Assembly (NCBI GenBank): GCA_902543535.1
Contig: CACBYG010000004.1
Location: 1 to 64,000 of the forward strand
Length of the DNA stretch: 64,000 nucleotides
Reading direction: 5' to 3'
Origin: an uncultured Pelagibacteraceae bacterium
GTDB lineage: Bacteria; Pseudomonadota; Alphaproteobacteria; Pelagibacterales; Pelagibacteraceae
Position numbers and translations under genes: made by a program. The notes beneath the pieces are model-generated. The model ran no database searches, was not told where the DNA came from, and saw only the letters and a list, made by a program, of their open reading frames with translations. Positions 53,979 through 62,387 of this stretch are shown piece after piece (within the stretch, counting starts at the first letter, position 1; every line of letters begins with the position of its first letter).

Positions 53979-53992
53979 TATATTGCATGCAA

Positions 53993-55294
53993 TTAGTCTC
54001 GTATTGCGTATGCTATTACACCTGTTTCGGTTACGTCAGTACCTTTAGCTTCAGCTTCTTTACTTAGTCTAATTCCAAAAGTAGCTTTCATAACTGAGAA
54101 CACGATATATGACACGACAAATACAAAAATGTTAATCGACAGCACACCAATTATTTGTGCACTAAAGTTTGCATCAGTATTTGTTAGTGGCACTGCAAGT
54201 GTTCCCCATATTCCAGCAAACATGTGAGCTGGAATTGCACCTACAACATCGTCAAGTTTGAAACTGAACAATAACTTAGTTCCAAATACAACGATTAAAC
54301 CACCTACAGCTCCAATGAAAATTGCAGCTAGTGGTGTTGGCGCTAATGGTTCAGCAGTTACTGCTACTAATCCACCGATTGCTCCGTTTAACATTTGTAC
54401 AACATCTGTTTTACCATACATTAATCTTGTTATTGTTGCTGCAGCCATTACACCACCACAAGCAGCAAGATTAGTATTGATAAAAATGCTTGACACAGCT
54501 ACTGCATCATCAAATGTTCCAATAGCTAATTGAGATCCACCATTGAATCCAAACCAACCTAGCCATAGGATAAATACACCTACCGTTACTAATGGAATTG
54601 AAGAAGCAGCAAAAGGTTTAATTGCTTTCGCCTCACCTTTGCTATCAAATCGTCCATATCGTGAACCTAGTAGCATTATACCAGCTAGTGCAGCAGCACC
54701 ACCTGTTGAGTGTACTAAAGTTGAACCAGCGAAATCTGAGAAGCCAAGTTCTGCTAACCAGCCTCCACCCCACTGCCAACCCATTACGATAGGATAAATA
54801 ATTCCAGCTAAGATTGCTGCGAAAAGAAAGAAAGGCCAAAGTTTTACTCTTTCAGCCATTGCTCCTGAACAAATTGAAACTGTTGTTGCACAGAAAACCA
54901 TTTGGAAATACCAGTCAGAACCATCTGCATATCCAGTTTCAACTGAACTTGCATCTGACCATGGGGTAAATGTTCCAATGTATCCTCCTTCTGGGATTCC
55001 ATACGCTAAGTTATATCCAAATAACCAAAACATTATTCCAGCAATTGAGTAAAGACCAATGTTCTTTGCACAAATTACTGAAACACTTTTTGAAGTTACC
55101 ATACCAGACTCTAGCATCGCAAAACCTGCAGCCATAAACATGACAAGGAAACCACAAATTAGAAATAGTAGTGAATTGAATATAGCTTGTACTTCAGCAG
55201 AAACAGTTGTCTCTGCCATTCCTGCACTACTCATATTTAATAGAATTATTAAACTAAGAAGTGGTGCAGATATTCTTTTTATTAATTTAGTCAT
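53993..55294 (-). CDS. amt: Ammonium transporter (Amt)
   Basis: 433 aa. An N-terminal signal-like helix is followed by about 11 transmembrane helices. Family segments are WGGGWLAELGFSDFAGSTLVHSTGGAAALAG near residues 175-205 (with the pore histidine) and GAIPAHMFAGIWGTLAVP near 360 with the second pore histidine. It moves ammonium inward and is important for nitrogen supply. A perfect GGAGG ribosome-binding site sits 5 nt before the ATG. No glnB/glnK gene is next to it inside the window. It ends in the structured region and terminator described separately. Confidence 0.96.
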   Translation of the reverse strand: MTKLIKRISAPLLSLIILLNMSSAGMAETTVSAEVQAIFNSLLFLICGFLVMFMAAGFAMLESGMVTSKSVSVICAKNIGLYSIAGIMFWLFGYNLAYGIPEGGYIGTFTPWSDASSVETGYADGSDWYFQMVFCATTVSICSGAMAERVKLWPFFLFAAILAGIIYPIVMGWQWGGGWLAELGFSDFAGSTLVHSTGGAAALAGIMLLGSRYGRFDSKGEAKAIKPFAASSIPLVTVGVFILWLGWFGFNGGSQLAIGTFDDAVAVSSIFINTNLAACGGVMAAATITRLMYGKTDVVQMLNGAIGGLVAVTAEPLAPTPLAAIFIGAVGGLIVVFGTKLLFSFKLDDVVGAIPAHMFAGIWGTLAVPLTNTDANFSAQIIGVLSINIFVFVVSYIVFSVMKATFGIRLSKEAEAKGTDVTETGVIAYAIRD

Positions 55295-55389
55295 AAGACC
55301 TCCACTGTTAAAGCAGAGTTTATATTTTTTAATAAAACTAATAACTAACGCTGATTAGGAAAATTGGCTATGCGGTATTTGCATATAGA

Positions 55390-55426
55390 AACAGCCCTAA
55401 CGTGTATAAAACATATTAGGGCTGTT
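55390..55426 (-). terminator. Terminator-like hairpin after the HU gene
   Basis: AACAGCCCTAA and TTAGGGCTGTT form an 11-bp stem with a 15-nt loop, starting 11 nt after the HU stop on the minus strand. The following bases (TTTCTAT) are only partly T-rich, so termination may be inefficient. It could also stabilise the HU mRNA 3' end. Confidence 0.6.
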
Positions 55427-55436
55427 AAAAAAATTA

Positions 55437-55712
55437 CTATTTATTAAATACTTCTTTTAAAGCTTTAGCTGGTAAAAATTTTACCTTTTGAGATGCAGCA
55501 ATTTGAATTTGTTCACCTGTTCTAGGGTTTCTTCCAACTCTAGCTTTTCTTTTAGCTACTTTATAAGTACCAAATCCAGCAATTTTCACTGAATCGTCAC
55601 CTTTTAAAGCATCTAAAATAGTGTTGGTAATTATATCAAATGTTCGTTCCGCATCAGCTTTACTCAAATTTAATGAGCCTGAAAGCTTTGCAATTAGTTG
55701 TTTTTTGTTCAT
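55437..55712 (-). CDS. hup: HU-family DNA-binding protein
   Basis: 91 aa histone-like protein. MNKKQLIAKLSGSLNLSKAD at the start, GFGTYKVAKRKARVGRNPRTGE near residues 46-67 containing the DNA-embracing beta arm with the conserved proline, and QKVKFLPAKALKEVFNK at the end. HU bends and compacts DNA as a dimer. A GGAG ribosome site precedes the ATG. In many relatives hupB follows lon; here it is about 47 kb away from lon. Confidence 0.95.
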   Translation of the reverse strand: MNKKQLIAKLSGSLNLSKADAERTFDIITNTILDALKGDDSVKIAGFGTYKVAKRKARVGRNPRTGEQIQIAASQKVKFLPAKALKEVFNK

Positions 55713-55869
55713 TTTAGCTCCGGTTTTGTTGGTTGATATTTATACTTGTCATAAACGTTGATAAATCAAGCTTTTTTTTAGTGTTAAAAAATTCATATAA
55801 CACAACATATTGTAATAATAGTAAAAAGTATTGATTTTACTTACTTTTTTAAACTTAAAAGAAACTTTA

Positions 55870-56982
55870 TTAACTAAATAATCCTAAATCTTTAAGGTCA
55901 TTAAAGGTTGTGAAAAACATTAATGATAGCAACAAAAACAAACCGATTCGAAAAAAACCTTCTTGTGTTTTTTGAGATAAAGGACGGCCTAAAACCTTTT
56001 CAAATGCATAAAACATTAAATGACCTCCATCAAGCATTGGTATTGGAAACAAATTAATTAGACCTAAACTAATCGATATATAAGCCATCATACTAATAAA
56101 AGCTAACACTCCAAAAGTTGCCACTTGACCAGAAATTTTAGCAATTCTAATTGGACCTCCAAGTTGGGAGGTATCCGCTTTTCCCATGATCATACCACCT
56201 ATATATTTTAAAGATGAAGTACTGACATAATATACTTCATGAGATGCATGATATAATGCCTGTGCAGGACCTAATTTAACGTGATTTACCTCATTATTAT
56301 AGGCTCCAAGTTTTATTCCAACCATTCTTTTATTGATTTTATTTCCTAATCCATCCTCACCTTGAACAATGTTAGGTTTAATTTTTAAAATCAATTCATC
56401 ATAAGAACGTTTAACTTTAAAATCTATAACATCCCCTGTTGACATAGTAATAAATTTAGAAACTTCCATGATACTTTTAACTTTATTTCCATCAATTTCT
56501 AAAATTATATCTTGATTTTTAAGGCCTCCAGTCATTGCTGGGCTATCTTTTTGGACCTCATTTATAACCGCTGGAGTAAAGTCTTTACCAACAAAAGTAT
56601 AAATTGAAAAAAATATAACTAAAGCCAATAAGAAATTGGCCAAAGGTCCACCAAAAACAATTAACACCCTTTGATACAAAGGTTTTAAAATAAATAACTT
56701 TTCTCTTTCTTCTTGGTTATATTTTTCAAGTATTTCTTGATGGTCTGATTGGGAGTATACATTTCGATCACCAAAAAATTTTACATAACCCCCTAGTGGT
56801 ATTGCACATATTTTCCAACGAGTTCCATGTTTGTCATTCCAGCCAAATAATTCTTTGCCAAATCCAATTGAAAAATCAGTAACCCCTACTCCATATTTCC
56901 TAGCAAAATAGTAGTGACCATATTCGTGAATGAATACCACAACTAAAATTAGAACTAAAAATGGAACAATATAACTAAGCAT
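55870..56982 (-). CDS. rseP: RseP-type site-2 zinc metalloprotease
   Basis: 370 aa inner-membrane protease. Zinc motif HExxH at residues 19-23 (FIHEYGHYYF), a PDZ domain around 130-220 with ILEIDGNKVKSIMEVSKF, and the second active-site motif NLFPIPMLDGGHL near 312-324 with the catalytic Asp. It cleaves anti-sigma factors and leftover signal peptides within the membrane. A single PDZ domain is apparent, as in shorter alphaproteobacterial forms. Its usual neighbours dxr and bamA are not present. Confidence 0.94.
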   Translation of the reverse strand: MLSYIVPFLVLILVVVFIHEYGHYYFARKYGVGVTDFSIGFGKELFGWNDKHGTRWKICAIPLGGYVKFFGDRNVYSQSDHQEILEKYNQEEREKLFILKPLYQRVLIVFGGPLANFLLALVIFFSIYTFVGKDFTPAVINEVQKDSPAMTGGLKNQDIILEIDGNKVKSIMEVSKFITMSTGDVIDFKVKRSYDELILKIKPNIVQGEDGLGNKINKRMVGIKLGAYNNEVNHVKLGPAQALYHASHEVYYVSTSSLKYIGGMIMGKADTSQLGGPIRIAKISGQVATFGVLAFISMMAYISISLGLINLFPIPMLDGGHLMFYAFEKVLGRPLSQKTQEGFFRIGLFLLLSLMFFTTFNDLKDLGLFS

Positions 56983-57191
56983 AATTAATATTTTAAATGA
57001 ATAATAAATTATTCACAACCCCCATTAATTAACAATACTGATACTTTTTGTCTTCAACAATAACAGGATCTATGCTGAAATTACAATAAACCCAAAATGA
57101 AAGAAATAAGTGTTAAAAAAATTACAGGTAAATGTCTAGTGGGTCAAAATTAAAGATGAATAAATATCTTTAATAATTATAATTAAATTTA

Positions 57192-57395
57192 ATGAAAAAG
57201 GATATTGTTAAATCTCACTTAAAGAAAAAATCACTATCAAAGCTTGCTTTATCAATTAGCTTATTTATTGTGCTTTTAACTTCAACTGGATACATCTTTA
57301 ATTCTAAGGGAATCATTTTTCTATTCTATATTTCTTGTTTTGTATTTTTCTACAATTTGGTAATCCACTTCTTATTAGAAAAGTTTGACATTTAA
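57192..57395 (+). CDS. 67-aa two-helix membrane protein
   Basis: A basic N-terminus (MKKDIVKSHLKKKSLSKLAL) is followed by two hydrophobic helices (about residues 20-37 and 42-62) and a short charged end LLEKFDI. Typical positive-inside topology for an inner-membrane protein. No family recognised. It is followed 2 bp later by the frameshift-suspect microprotein on the same strand, so the two may form a small operon between rseP and yajQ. Confidence 0.6.
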   Translation: MKKDIVKSHLKKKSLSKLALSISLFIVLLTSTGYIFNSKGIIFLFYISCFVFFYNLVIHFLLEKFDI

Positions 57396-57397
57396 TT

Positions 57398-57542
57398 ATG
57401 ATTAAAACTCTCATTAAATTAAAAATATTAAAATTTATACTAATTGGTGGTGTATCAACAGTTTATGCATTTAAAAAAATATTATAATCAAAAAGTTGAG
57501 ATAAAAGAAAAAAATAAAAAACCTTTGCCTCTTACTCGATAA
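57398..57542 (+). pseudogene. Microprotein with a probable frameshift at an A7 run
   Basis: Frame 1 encodes 29 aa, MIKTLIKLKILKFILIGGVS then TVYAFKKIL and stop. Skipping one A in the run of seven A at 57473-57479 extends the product to 47 aa with a charged tail (AFKKYYNQKVEIKEKNKKPL...), ending at 57542. The extended form has the helix-plus-polar-tail shape of the other microproteins here. It could be a sequencing or assembly indel, a recent inactivation, or transcriptional slippage. The FILIGGVSTVY stretch resembles the start of GtrA-family proteins, but it is too short to claim. Confidence 0.4.
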
Positions 57543-57618
57543 GAATTTTTGTGTACGTTGTTATTCACATTTTGTTTTAAATATATAAACTCAATTATAA
57601 TTGTTATATAAATAAACC

Positions 57619-58104
57619 ATGCCGTCTTTTGATGTTATAAGTAAAATTAATTACCAAGAATTTGATAACGCTTTAGCTAATTGTTTAAGAGAAATTGGTA
57701 ATCGATATGATTTTAAAGGACTTCATATTTCAATTGAGCGAAAGGATAAAACAATTACAACTGCTGCACCTGATGAATTAAAATTAAAACAGGTAAATGA
57801 ATTGCTGCAAACCCATTTAGTTAGAAGAAAAGTAGATCCAAGAGTATTAGAAATTAAAAGTTCCGAAGGTGCTTCAGGTGGATCTATTAGACAAGTAAGT
57901 GAATTAAAAGAGGGAATTAGCCAGGAAAATGCTAAAAAAGTTATTGCTGATATAAAGAAGCTTAAGCTAAAAATACAAATTAAAATTCAAGGTGAGGAAT
58001 TAAGAGTGGATGGAAAAAAGAAAGATGACCTTCAAGATGCAATGAATGCCATAAAATCCATTGATATAGGTCTTCCAATAGAATTTGTAAACTTTAGAGA
58101 TTAA
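57619..58104 (+). CDS. yajQ: YajQ-family nucleotide-binding protein
   Basis: 161 aa. N-terminal MPSFDVISKINYQEFDNALAN and the segments NRYDFKG and EGISQENAKKVIADIKKLKLKIQIKIQGEELRV near 98-131 are characteristic. The family binds nucleotides or RNA, and in some bacteria cyclic di-GMP. Start at 57619 fits the family's conserved N-terminus. It is followed on the same strand by the RNA helicase gene after 86 bp. Confidence 0.94.
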   Translation: MPSFDVISKINYQEFDNALANCLREIGNRYDFKGLHISIERKDKTITTAAPDELKLKQVNELLQTHLVRRKVDPRVLEIKSSEGASGGSIRQVSELKEGISQENAKKVIADIKKLKLKIQIKIQGEELRVDGKKKDDLQDAMNAIKSIDIGLPIEFVNFRD

Positions 58105-58190
58105 TCCTTGATCAAACTATTCATTGTATTTGATTTAAAAAGATATATGCATCCTTCGTAAACACTTAATATATACCTTTCCCTATACTA

Positions 58191-59657
58191 ATGAATTTCT
58201 CAGATCTACAAATTGAAAATAAGCTTAAAAAGTCAATTGAGCTTGCTGATTTTAAAACTCCTACTCCTATTCAAAGTCAATCAATTCCAATAAGTCTTGA
58301 GGGTAGAGATATTTTAGGGACCGCACAAACTGGAACAGGTAAAACTTTGGCCTTTACCATCCCAATGATTAATAAATTAATTAAAGATAAACAGGCAATG
58401 GCATTAATTGTTTGTCCCACAAGAGAACTTGCAACACAAGTAATGGCAACTGTTTTAAAATTAAATGCTAGAGAAATAGGAATTGGTAATGCTCTTTTAA
58501 TTGGTGGTGAGAGCATGCAAAAACAACTTAGAAAGTTAGGAAAACGTGCTAGGATAATCGTTGGAACGCCTGGCAGAATTAATGATCACTTAAATAGAAA
58601 AAGTTTAGATTTATCTAAAGTTAATTATTTAGTTTTAGATGAGACTGATCGGATGCTTGATATGGGATTTACTCCTCAAATAGAACAGATTTTAAATTTT
58701 GTCCCAAAAGAACATCAAACATTATTATTTTCAGCAACGCTTCCAAACAATATATTAAAAATATCTCAAAGGTATTTAAATAATCCTGAAAGAATATCTG
58801 TTGGATCTTTATCGACCCCAATTGATAAAATTAAGCAGGAAACATTTGAGGTTTCGCAGGATAAAAAATATCACGAATTAATCAATCAACTTGTGGAGAG
58901 AAGTGGGTCTATTTTAGTATTTGTTAAAACTAAACATGGTGCGGATAAAATAGTTAAAAGACTTAAATATGATGGTCATAAAGCTGATGCTATTCATGGA
59001 AACTTAAGACAAAGTAAACGAGACAGAGTTATCAATGGATTTAGAAATGGACATAGTCGTATCCTAATTGCAACCGATGTTGCAGCACGGGGATTAGATA
59101 TCCCAGTGATCAAACATGTTATTAATTATGATCTACCACAAGTTCCAGAGGATTATGTCCATCGAATAGGACGAACAGGTAGAGCTGGTAAAGAAGGTTC
59201 CGCTTTGACCTTTTTAACTCCAAGTGATCGATCCATGTGGAATTCTATAGGTAAATTAATAGATCCAAATTACAAACCACCTCAAAGAGATAGAAGTCAA
59301 AAGAAAAATTTGAGAGGTGATAAAACAGGTAAGGCTTCATTTAACAAAAGAAGAAAATTTAATGATAACAAAAAAGGTAACTTCAGAGATAAAAAGAAGT
59401 TCTTTAAAAGAGATGATGATAAAAAATCTAATTTTAAAGGCAAAAAGAAATTTTTTAAAAAAGATAAAAATAAAAAATCTAAATTTATTGATAAGAAAAA
59501 ATCTTTTGGATTTACCAATAATCCAAAATATTTTGGAAAAAAATCTGATGAATTAGTTGAAAAAGACCATAAAAGAACATCTTTTAAAAGAAGAAAAAAA
59601 TTTAAAAAAAGACAAAGACCTAAAAAATTTTCATTTAAAAAGCATAAAAAGAAGTAA
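58191..59657 (+). CDS. rhlE: RhlE-type DEAD-box RNA helicase with triplicated basic tail
   Basis: 488 aa. Motifs in order: Q-motif region, Walker A AQTGTGKT at 45-52, PTRELA near 77-82, DETD at 150-153 (threonine instead of the usual alanine of DEAD), SAT, ATDVAARGLDIP and HRIGRTGRAG. It unwinds structured RNA, probably in ribosome assembly or mRNA turnover. From about residue 365 the protein has a long Lys/Arg-rich tail with three 17-residue repeats, likely for RNA binding. It lies 86 bp after yajQ; the convergent SRAP gene ends 3 bp away. Confidence 0.93.
   Translation: MNFSDLQIENKLKKSIELADFKTPTPIQSQSIPISLEGRDILGTAQTGTGKTLAFTIPMINKLIKDKQAMALIVCPTRELATQVMATVLKLNAREIGIGNALLIGGESMQKQLRKLGKRARIIVGTPGRINDHLNRKSLDLSKVNYLVLDETDRMLDMGFTPQIEQILNFVPKEHQTLLFSATLPNNILKISQRYLNNPERISVGSLSTPIDKIKQETFEVSQDKKYHELINQLVERSGSILVFVKTKHGADKIVKRLKYDGHKADAIHGNLRQSKRDRVINGFRNGHSRILIATDVAARGLDIPVIKHVINYDLPQVPEDYVHRIGRTGRAGKEGSALTFLTPSDRSMWNSIGKLIDPNYKPPQRDRSQKKNLRGDKTGKASFNKRRKFNDNKKGNFRDKKKFFKRDDDKKSNFKGKKKFFKKDKNKKSKFIDKKKSFGFTNNPKYFGKKSDELVEKDHKRTSFKRRKKFKKRQRPKKFSFKKHKKK
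59370..59522 (+). repeat. Three tandem 51-bp repeats in the helicase tail
   Basis: Units at 59370-59420, 59421-59471 and 59472-59522 encode KKGNFRDKKKFFKRDDD, KKSNFKGKKKFFKKDKN and KKSKFIDKKKSFGFTNN. The pattern K-K-x-x-F-x-x-K-K-K-x-F recurs in each 17-residue unit, with the third most diverged. They form the basic low-complexity tail of the helicase. Confidence 0.85.
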
Positions 59658-59660
59658 GAT

Positions 59661-60287
59661 TTAATTAGAAATTTTTTGTATCAATGATGTTGTATTGTTT
59701 GTTGGTTTATTAACATCCTTTGAAACCTCATGAAAAACAAGATCGGGAACTTTACGTTCATTCAAAAATGCTGAGCCCTGTAGCTCTAAATTTAAATAAC
59801 GATTAACATCTGCTTGATTAAGAATTACTGGCTGACGGTGATGAATTTCTTTAATATTTTCTTTTGCTTCTTCTGTAATTAAACAAAATTGGTCCTCTTC
59901 AAAAATACCAGCAAAATAAATTACATTACTATCTTTTCTAACAAAATAATGAGGAGTTTTTTCATTCTCTTCCCTCTTCCATTCATAAAAACCATCTGCA
60001 ACAGCAACACATCGATGATTTTTAATCAGTTTTTTAAAAGAAACCTTTTCATCAATCGTTTCTAATCTTGCATTAATCAATGCTTTAAATTCTTTGTCTT
60101 TAGCCCAACCAGGGACTAATCCCCACTTTAAAGCCTCTAAAGTGTTACCGTTTTTATATTTTTTTATAACTGGAAGTTTTTGATAAGGATGAGCGTTATA
60201 ATTTTCTGTATCTTCAACTTGAATAGCAGATTTTACTAAAGAAGAAGTTTTAGTAACTGGATTTTTAACAACATACCTTCCACACAT
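59661..60287 (-). CDS. SRAP-domain protein (abasic-site processing, YedK/HMCES type)
   Basis: 208 aa. Starts MCGRYVV, so Cys2 becomes the N-terminal nucleophile after methionine removal and forms a covalent link with abasic sites in single-stranded DNA. Other conserved elements are KWGLVPGWA, NARLETI, RCVAVADGFYEW with the active-site Glu, and HHRQPVILN with the histidine. It protects DNA at stalled forks. It overlaps the TPR gene by one base and converges with the helicase gene. Length is normal. Confidence 0.92.
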   Translation of the reverse strand: MCGRYVVKNPVTKTSSLVKSAIQVEDTENYNAHPYQKLPVIKKYKNGNTLEALKWGLVPGWAKDKEFKALINARLETIDEKVSFKKLIKNHRCVAVADGFYEWKREENEKTPHYFVRKDSNVIYFAGIFEEDQFCLITEEAKENIKEIHHRQPVILNQADVNRYLNLELQGSAFLNERKVPDLVFHEVSKDVNKPTNNTTSLIQKISN

Positions 60288-60835
60288 TATATTGATTGTT
60301 GTTTAATTAATTCTTGTATTTGTCTTATCATGATCTCTGGAGATTGCATTGATGGGTGTATCTCTTTTGCTTTTTCATAACTAAGAATTGCTTTTTCATA
60401 ATTTTTTAATTGTATATTTACTAAACCTTGTCCTGCCAAAGCACCAAAATGTCTTCCTTCTATTGCTAAAACTTTATCAATATCATCTTGAGATTTTTTG
60501 AATTCTCCTATCAGATAAAAAACTGTTGCTCTTTTATTCCATGCCTCGGCCCAATTTTGATCAAAATTTATAACTTCTGTAAAGATTTCTATAGCTTTAA
60601 AAAATTGTTGGTCTCTTACAAACTGAGAACCTTCCTCTAACTTTGTGGTAAGTTTTGCATCGGTTGGATGAGTGCTCCAAATTTTCCATATTTCCTGTTC
60701 AACAATAGATGATACTTTTGACTTATTGGCCTTTAACTCATTGAATAATTGGTTAAGTCTTACATCTCTTTCATTTGAAAAGGTGCTTATCTGCGAAAAT
60801 AAATAAAATACCAATATTAAAAATAGCCTCTTCAT
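60287..60835 (-). CDS. Secreted TPR-repeat protein
   Basis: 182 aa. Signal peptide in residues 1-20 (LILVFYLFSQISTFSN). At least two tetratricopeptide repeats are seen: FFKAIEIFTEVINFDQNWAEAWNKRATVFYLIGEF near 78-112 and FGALAGQGLVNIQLKNYEKAILSYEKA near 129-155. It is a probable periplasmic protein-protein adaptor; partner unknown. It is coupled to the SRAP gene by a one-base overlap, although their functions seem unrelated. Confidence 0.85.
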   Translation of the reverse strand: MKRLFLILVFYLFSQISTFSNERDVRLNQLFNELKANKSKVSSIVEQEIWKIWSTHPTDAKLTTKLEEGSQFVRDQQFFKAIEIFTEVINFDQNWAEAWNKRATVFYLIGEFKKSQDDIDKVLAIEGRHFGALAGQGLVNIQLKNYEKAILSYEKAKEIHPSMQSPEIMIRQIQELIKQQSI

Positions 60836-60875
60836 ATCTTTATATTATCAAATAAAAGATTTGGAGTCTTTGGTC

Positions 60876-61328
60876 TTAAGTGTCTTGGTTGTTTTTTTTA
60901 CAACTATAAAATGAAATATCTTTCTCTTTTTCATCAGAGTTTATTTTTCTAGTAATTTCATGGATCAATTCTCCAGTACTTCTAGTGTAGACTGCAGATT
61001 CAGAATAATTTCTCTCTTGATCAAAAGCCTGTATCAAAATTATATCTTTATTTGATATTTTAACTTCCAAATTAATCTTATTAACAAATTTTGATAAATT
61101 TTTTATTACTAAAATATTAGGGTTTTTTGCTATTATTTTCAAACTTTTAAGATTTTCTCTTTCAACTTGATCATTTGTAAAAGAAACGAAGTTATGTTCG
61201 GTGTTTTTAATAATAACTTTTTCAAACTTACAATTAAGATCTAAGTCTGTTTTTACTGAAATATTAATATTTTTTGCTTGAACATTGTTAGTAAATAAAA
61301 AAATTATTATCAAAATAAAATATTTCAT
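60876..61328 (-). CDS. 150-aa secreted protein of unknown function
   Basis: Signal peptide at residues 1-18 (YFILIIIFLFTNNVQA). The mature part is beta-rich with alternating hydrophobic residues (NINISVKTDLDLNCKFEKVIIK) and a conserved-looking ESAVYTRSTGELIHEITRKIN near 110-130. Two cysteines (Cys33 in DLNCKF, and one in FYSCKK near the end) could form a disulfide in the periplasm. No family recognised. It lies 6 bp after the metallo-hydrolase gene on the same strand. Confidence 0.75.
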   Translation of the reverse strand: MKYFILIIIFLFTNNVQAKNINISVKTDLDLNCKFEKVIIKNTEHNFVSFTNDQVERENLKSLKIIAKNPNILVIKNLSKFVNKINLEVKISNKDIILIQAFDQERNYSESAVYTRSTGELIHEITRKINSDEKEKDISFYSCKKNNQDT

Positions 61329-61334
61329 AAAATA

Positions 61335-62333
61335 TTATTTTAAAATTTCATTTAGTGGTGTTATTTGGCCAATTTTGAAAATAATTGCATCATCTTTTTT
61401 AAAGCCATATTTTTCTGCATTATCTCTAAATCTGTCTCTTGGTTCCATAATTGGTTCCAACGATAATACAAAAGTGCCCCAGTGCATACCAATTACTTTT
61501 TTACTTTTTAAATCTCTAGAGATCTCAAGAGCTTCTTCAGGATTAGTGTGATAAGCTGATTTATCTTTATATGGCGTTAATGGATAAAAATTATACGCTC
61601 CTATATTTATAATATTAATATCTATTGGACCGTATTTTTCACCAATCTCTTTATAAATATTTCCAACTCCAGTATCACAAGCAAACAAAATTTTTTTTCC
61701 ATCATATTCAATTAAAAAATTTCCCCATAAAGATTTATTAGTATCCGTTAAACTTCTTTTAGACCAATGGACTGCTGGAAGAAATGTTATTTTCATTTTT
61801 TCATTAATTATGATTTCTTCATACCAATCCATCTCATTAACATCGCTATATCCATTTTTTTCAAAATACTTACCTAGCTTTAAAGGAGCCATTACTTTGG
61901 TATTTTTGAAAGGGAATCTTCTGATTGTCATCATATCTTGATGATCATAATGATTATGAGTTAGTAAAAAAATATCTACAGGAGGTATTTCTTTTAAATT
62001 TAAAGCTGGTTCAGTAAATCTTTTTGGTCCAAATATTAACGGACCTGCATTTTTAGAAAAAACAGGGTCAGTTATAATTGTTGTATTCCCTAATTTTATC
62101 AAAAAAGTTGCGTGCCCTATCCATCCAATATAATCCCCATCTTTATATTTTTTGATATCAGCTAATACTTGTTTCTTGTCTACAACATGATCCTTTGGAA
62201 CAGTCATATTGAGTTTCTTTTTTTCTTTATTAAATACTTTAAAAGACCATTTAAAATTTCGATCAACTTTAGGGGAACCTAGAGGGTTTCTAAAAGTGCC
62301 GTCTGGTAAATGATGATAGGGTACTTTATCCAT
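61335..62333 (-). CDS. Metallo-beta-lactamase-fold hydrolase (NAPE-PLD/UlaG-like)
   Basis: 332 aa. The zinc motif HxHxDH is THNHYDHQD with His126, His128, Asp130 and His131; further ligands are AVHWSKRS near 200 and ACDTGVG near 225, and IGMHWGTF near 290. The start MDKVPYHHLPDGTFRNP resembles members of the N-acyl-phosphatidylethanolamine phospholipase D-like group. It may act on a phospholipid or other phosphodiester; not proven. Downstream of it on the same strand is the secreted 150-aa protein. Confidence 0.86.
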   Translation of the reverse strand: MDKVPYHHLPDGTFRNPLGSPKVDRNFKWSFKVFNKEKKKLNMTVPKDHVVDKKQVLADIKKYKDGDYIGWIGHATFLIKLGNTTIITDPVFSKNAGPLIFGPKRFTEPALNLKEIPPVDIFLLTHNHYDHQDMMTIRRFPFKNTKVMAPLKLGKYFEKNGYSDVNEMDWYEEIIINEKMKITFLPAVHWSKRSLTDTNKSLWGNFLIEYDGKKILFACDTGVGNIYKEIGEKYGPIDINIINIGAYNFYPLTPYKDKSAYHTNPEEALEISRDLKSKKVIGMHWGTFVLSLEPIMEPRDRFRDNAEKYGFKKDDAIIFKIGQITPLNEILK

Positions 62334-62387
62334 ATAAATATAAATTAATAGTAAATGATAAATTTATAAAATTATAAATTTAAATTT

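Noticed and set aside
55365-55383. Sigma-54-like TGGC...TTGCA pattern upstream of amt
   Set aside because: It is on the strand opposite to amt, and the GG-to-GC spacing is 13 rather than 10 nt, so it is not a sigma-54 promoter.
57098-57154. 18-codon ORF starting MKEISVKK in the spacer after rseP
   Set aside because: Too short, with no hydrophobic or family pattern; likely chance.
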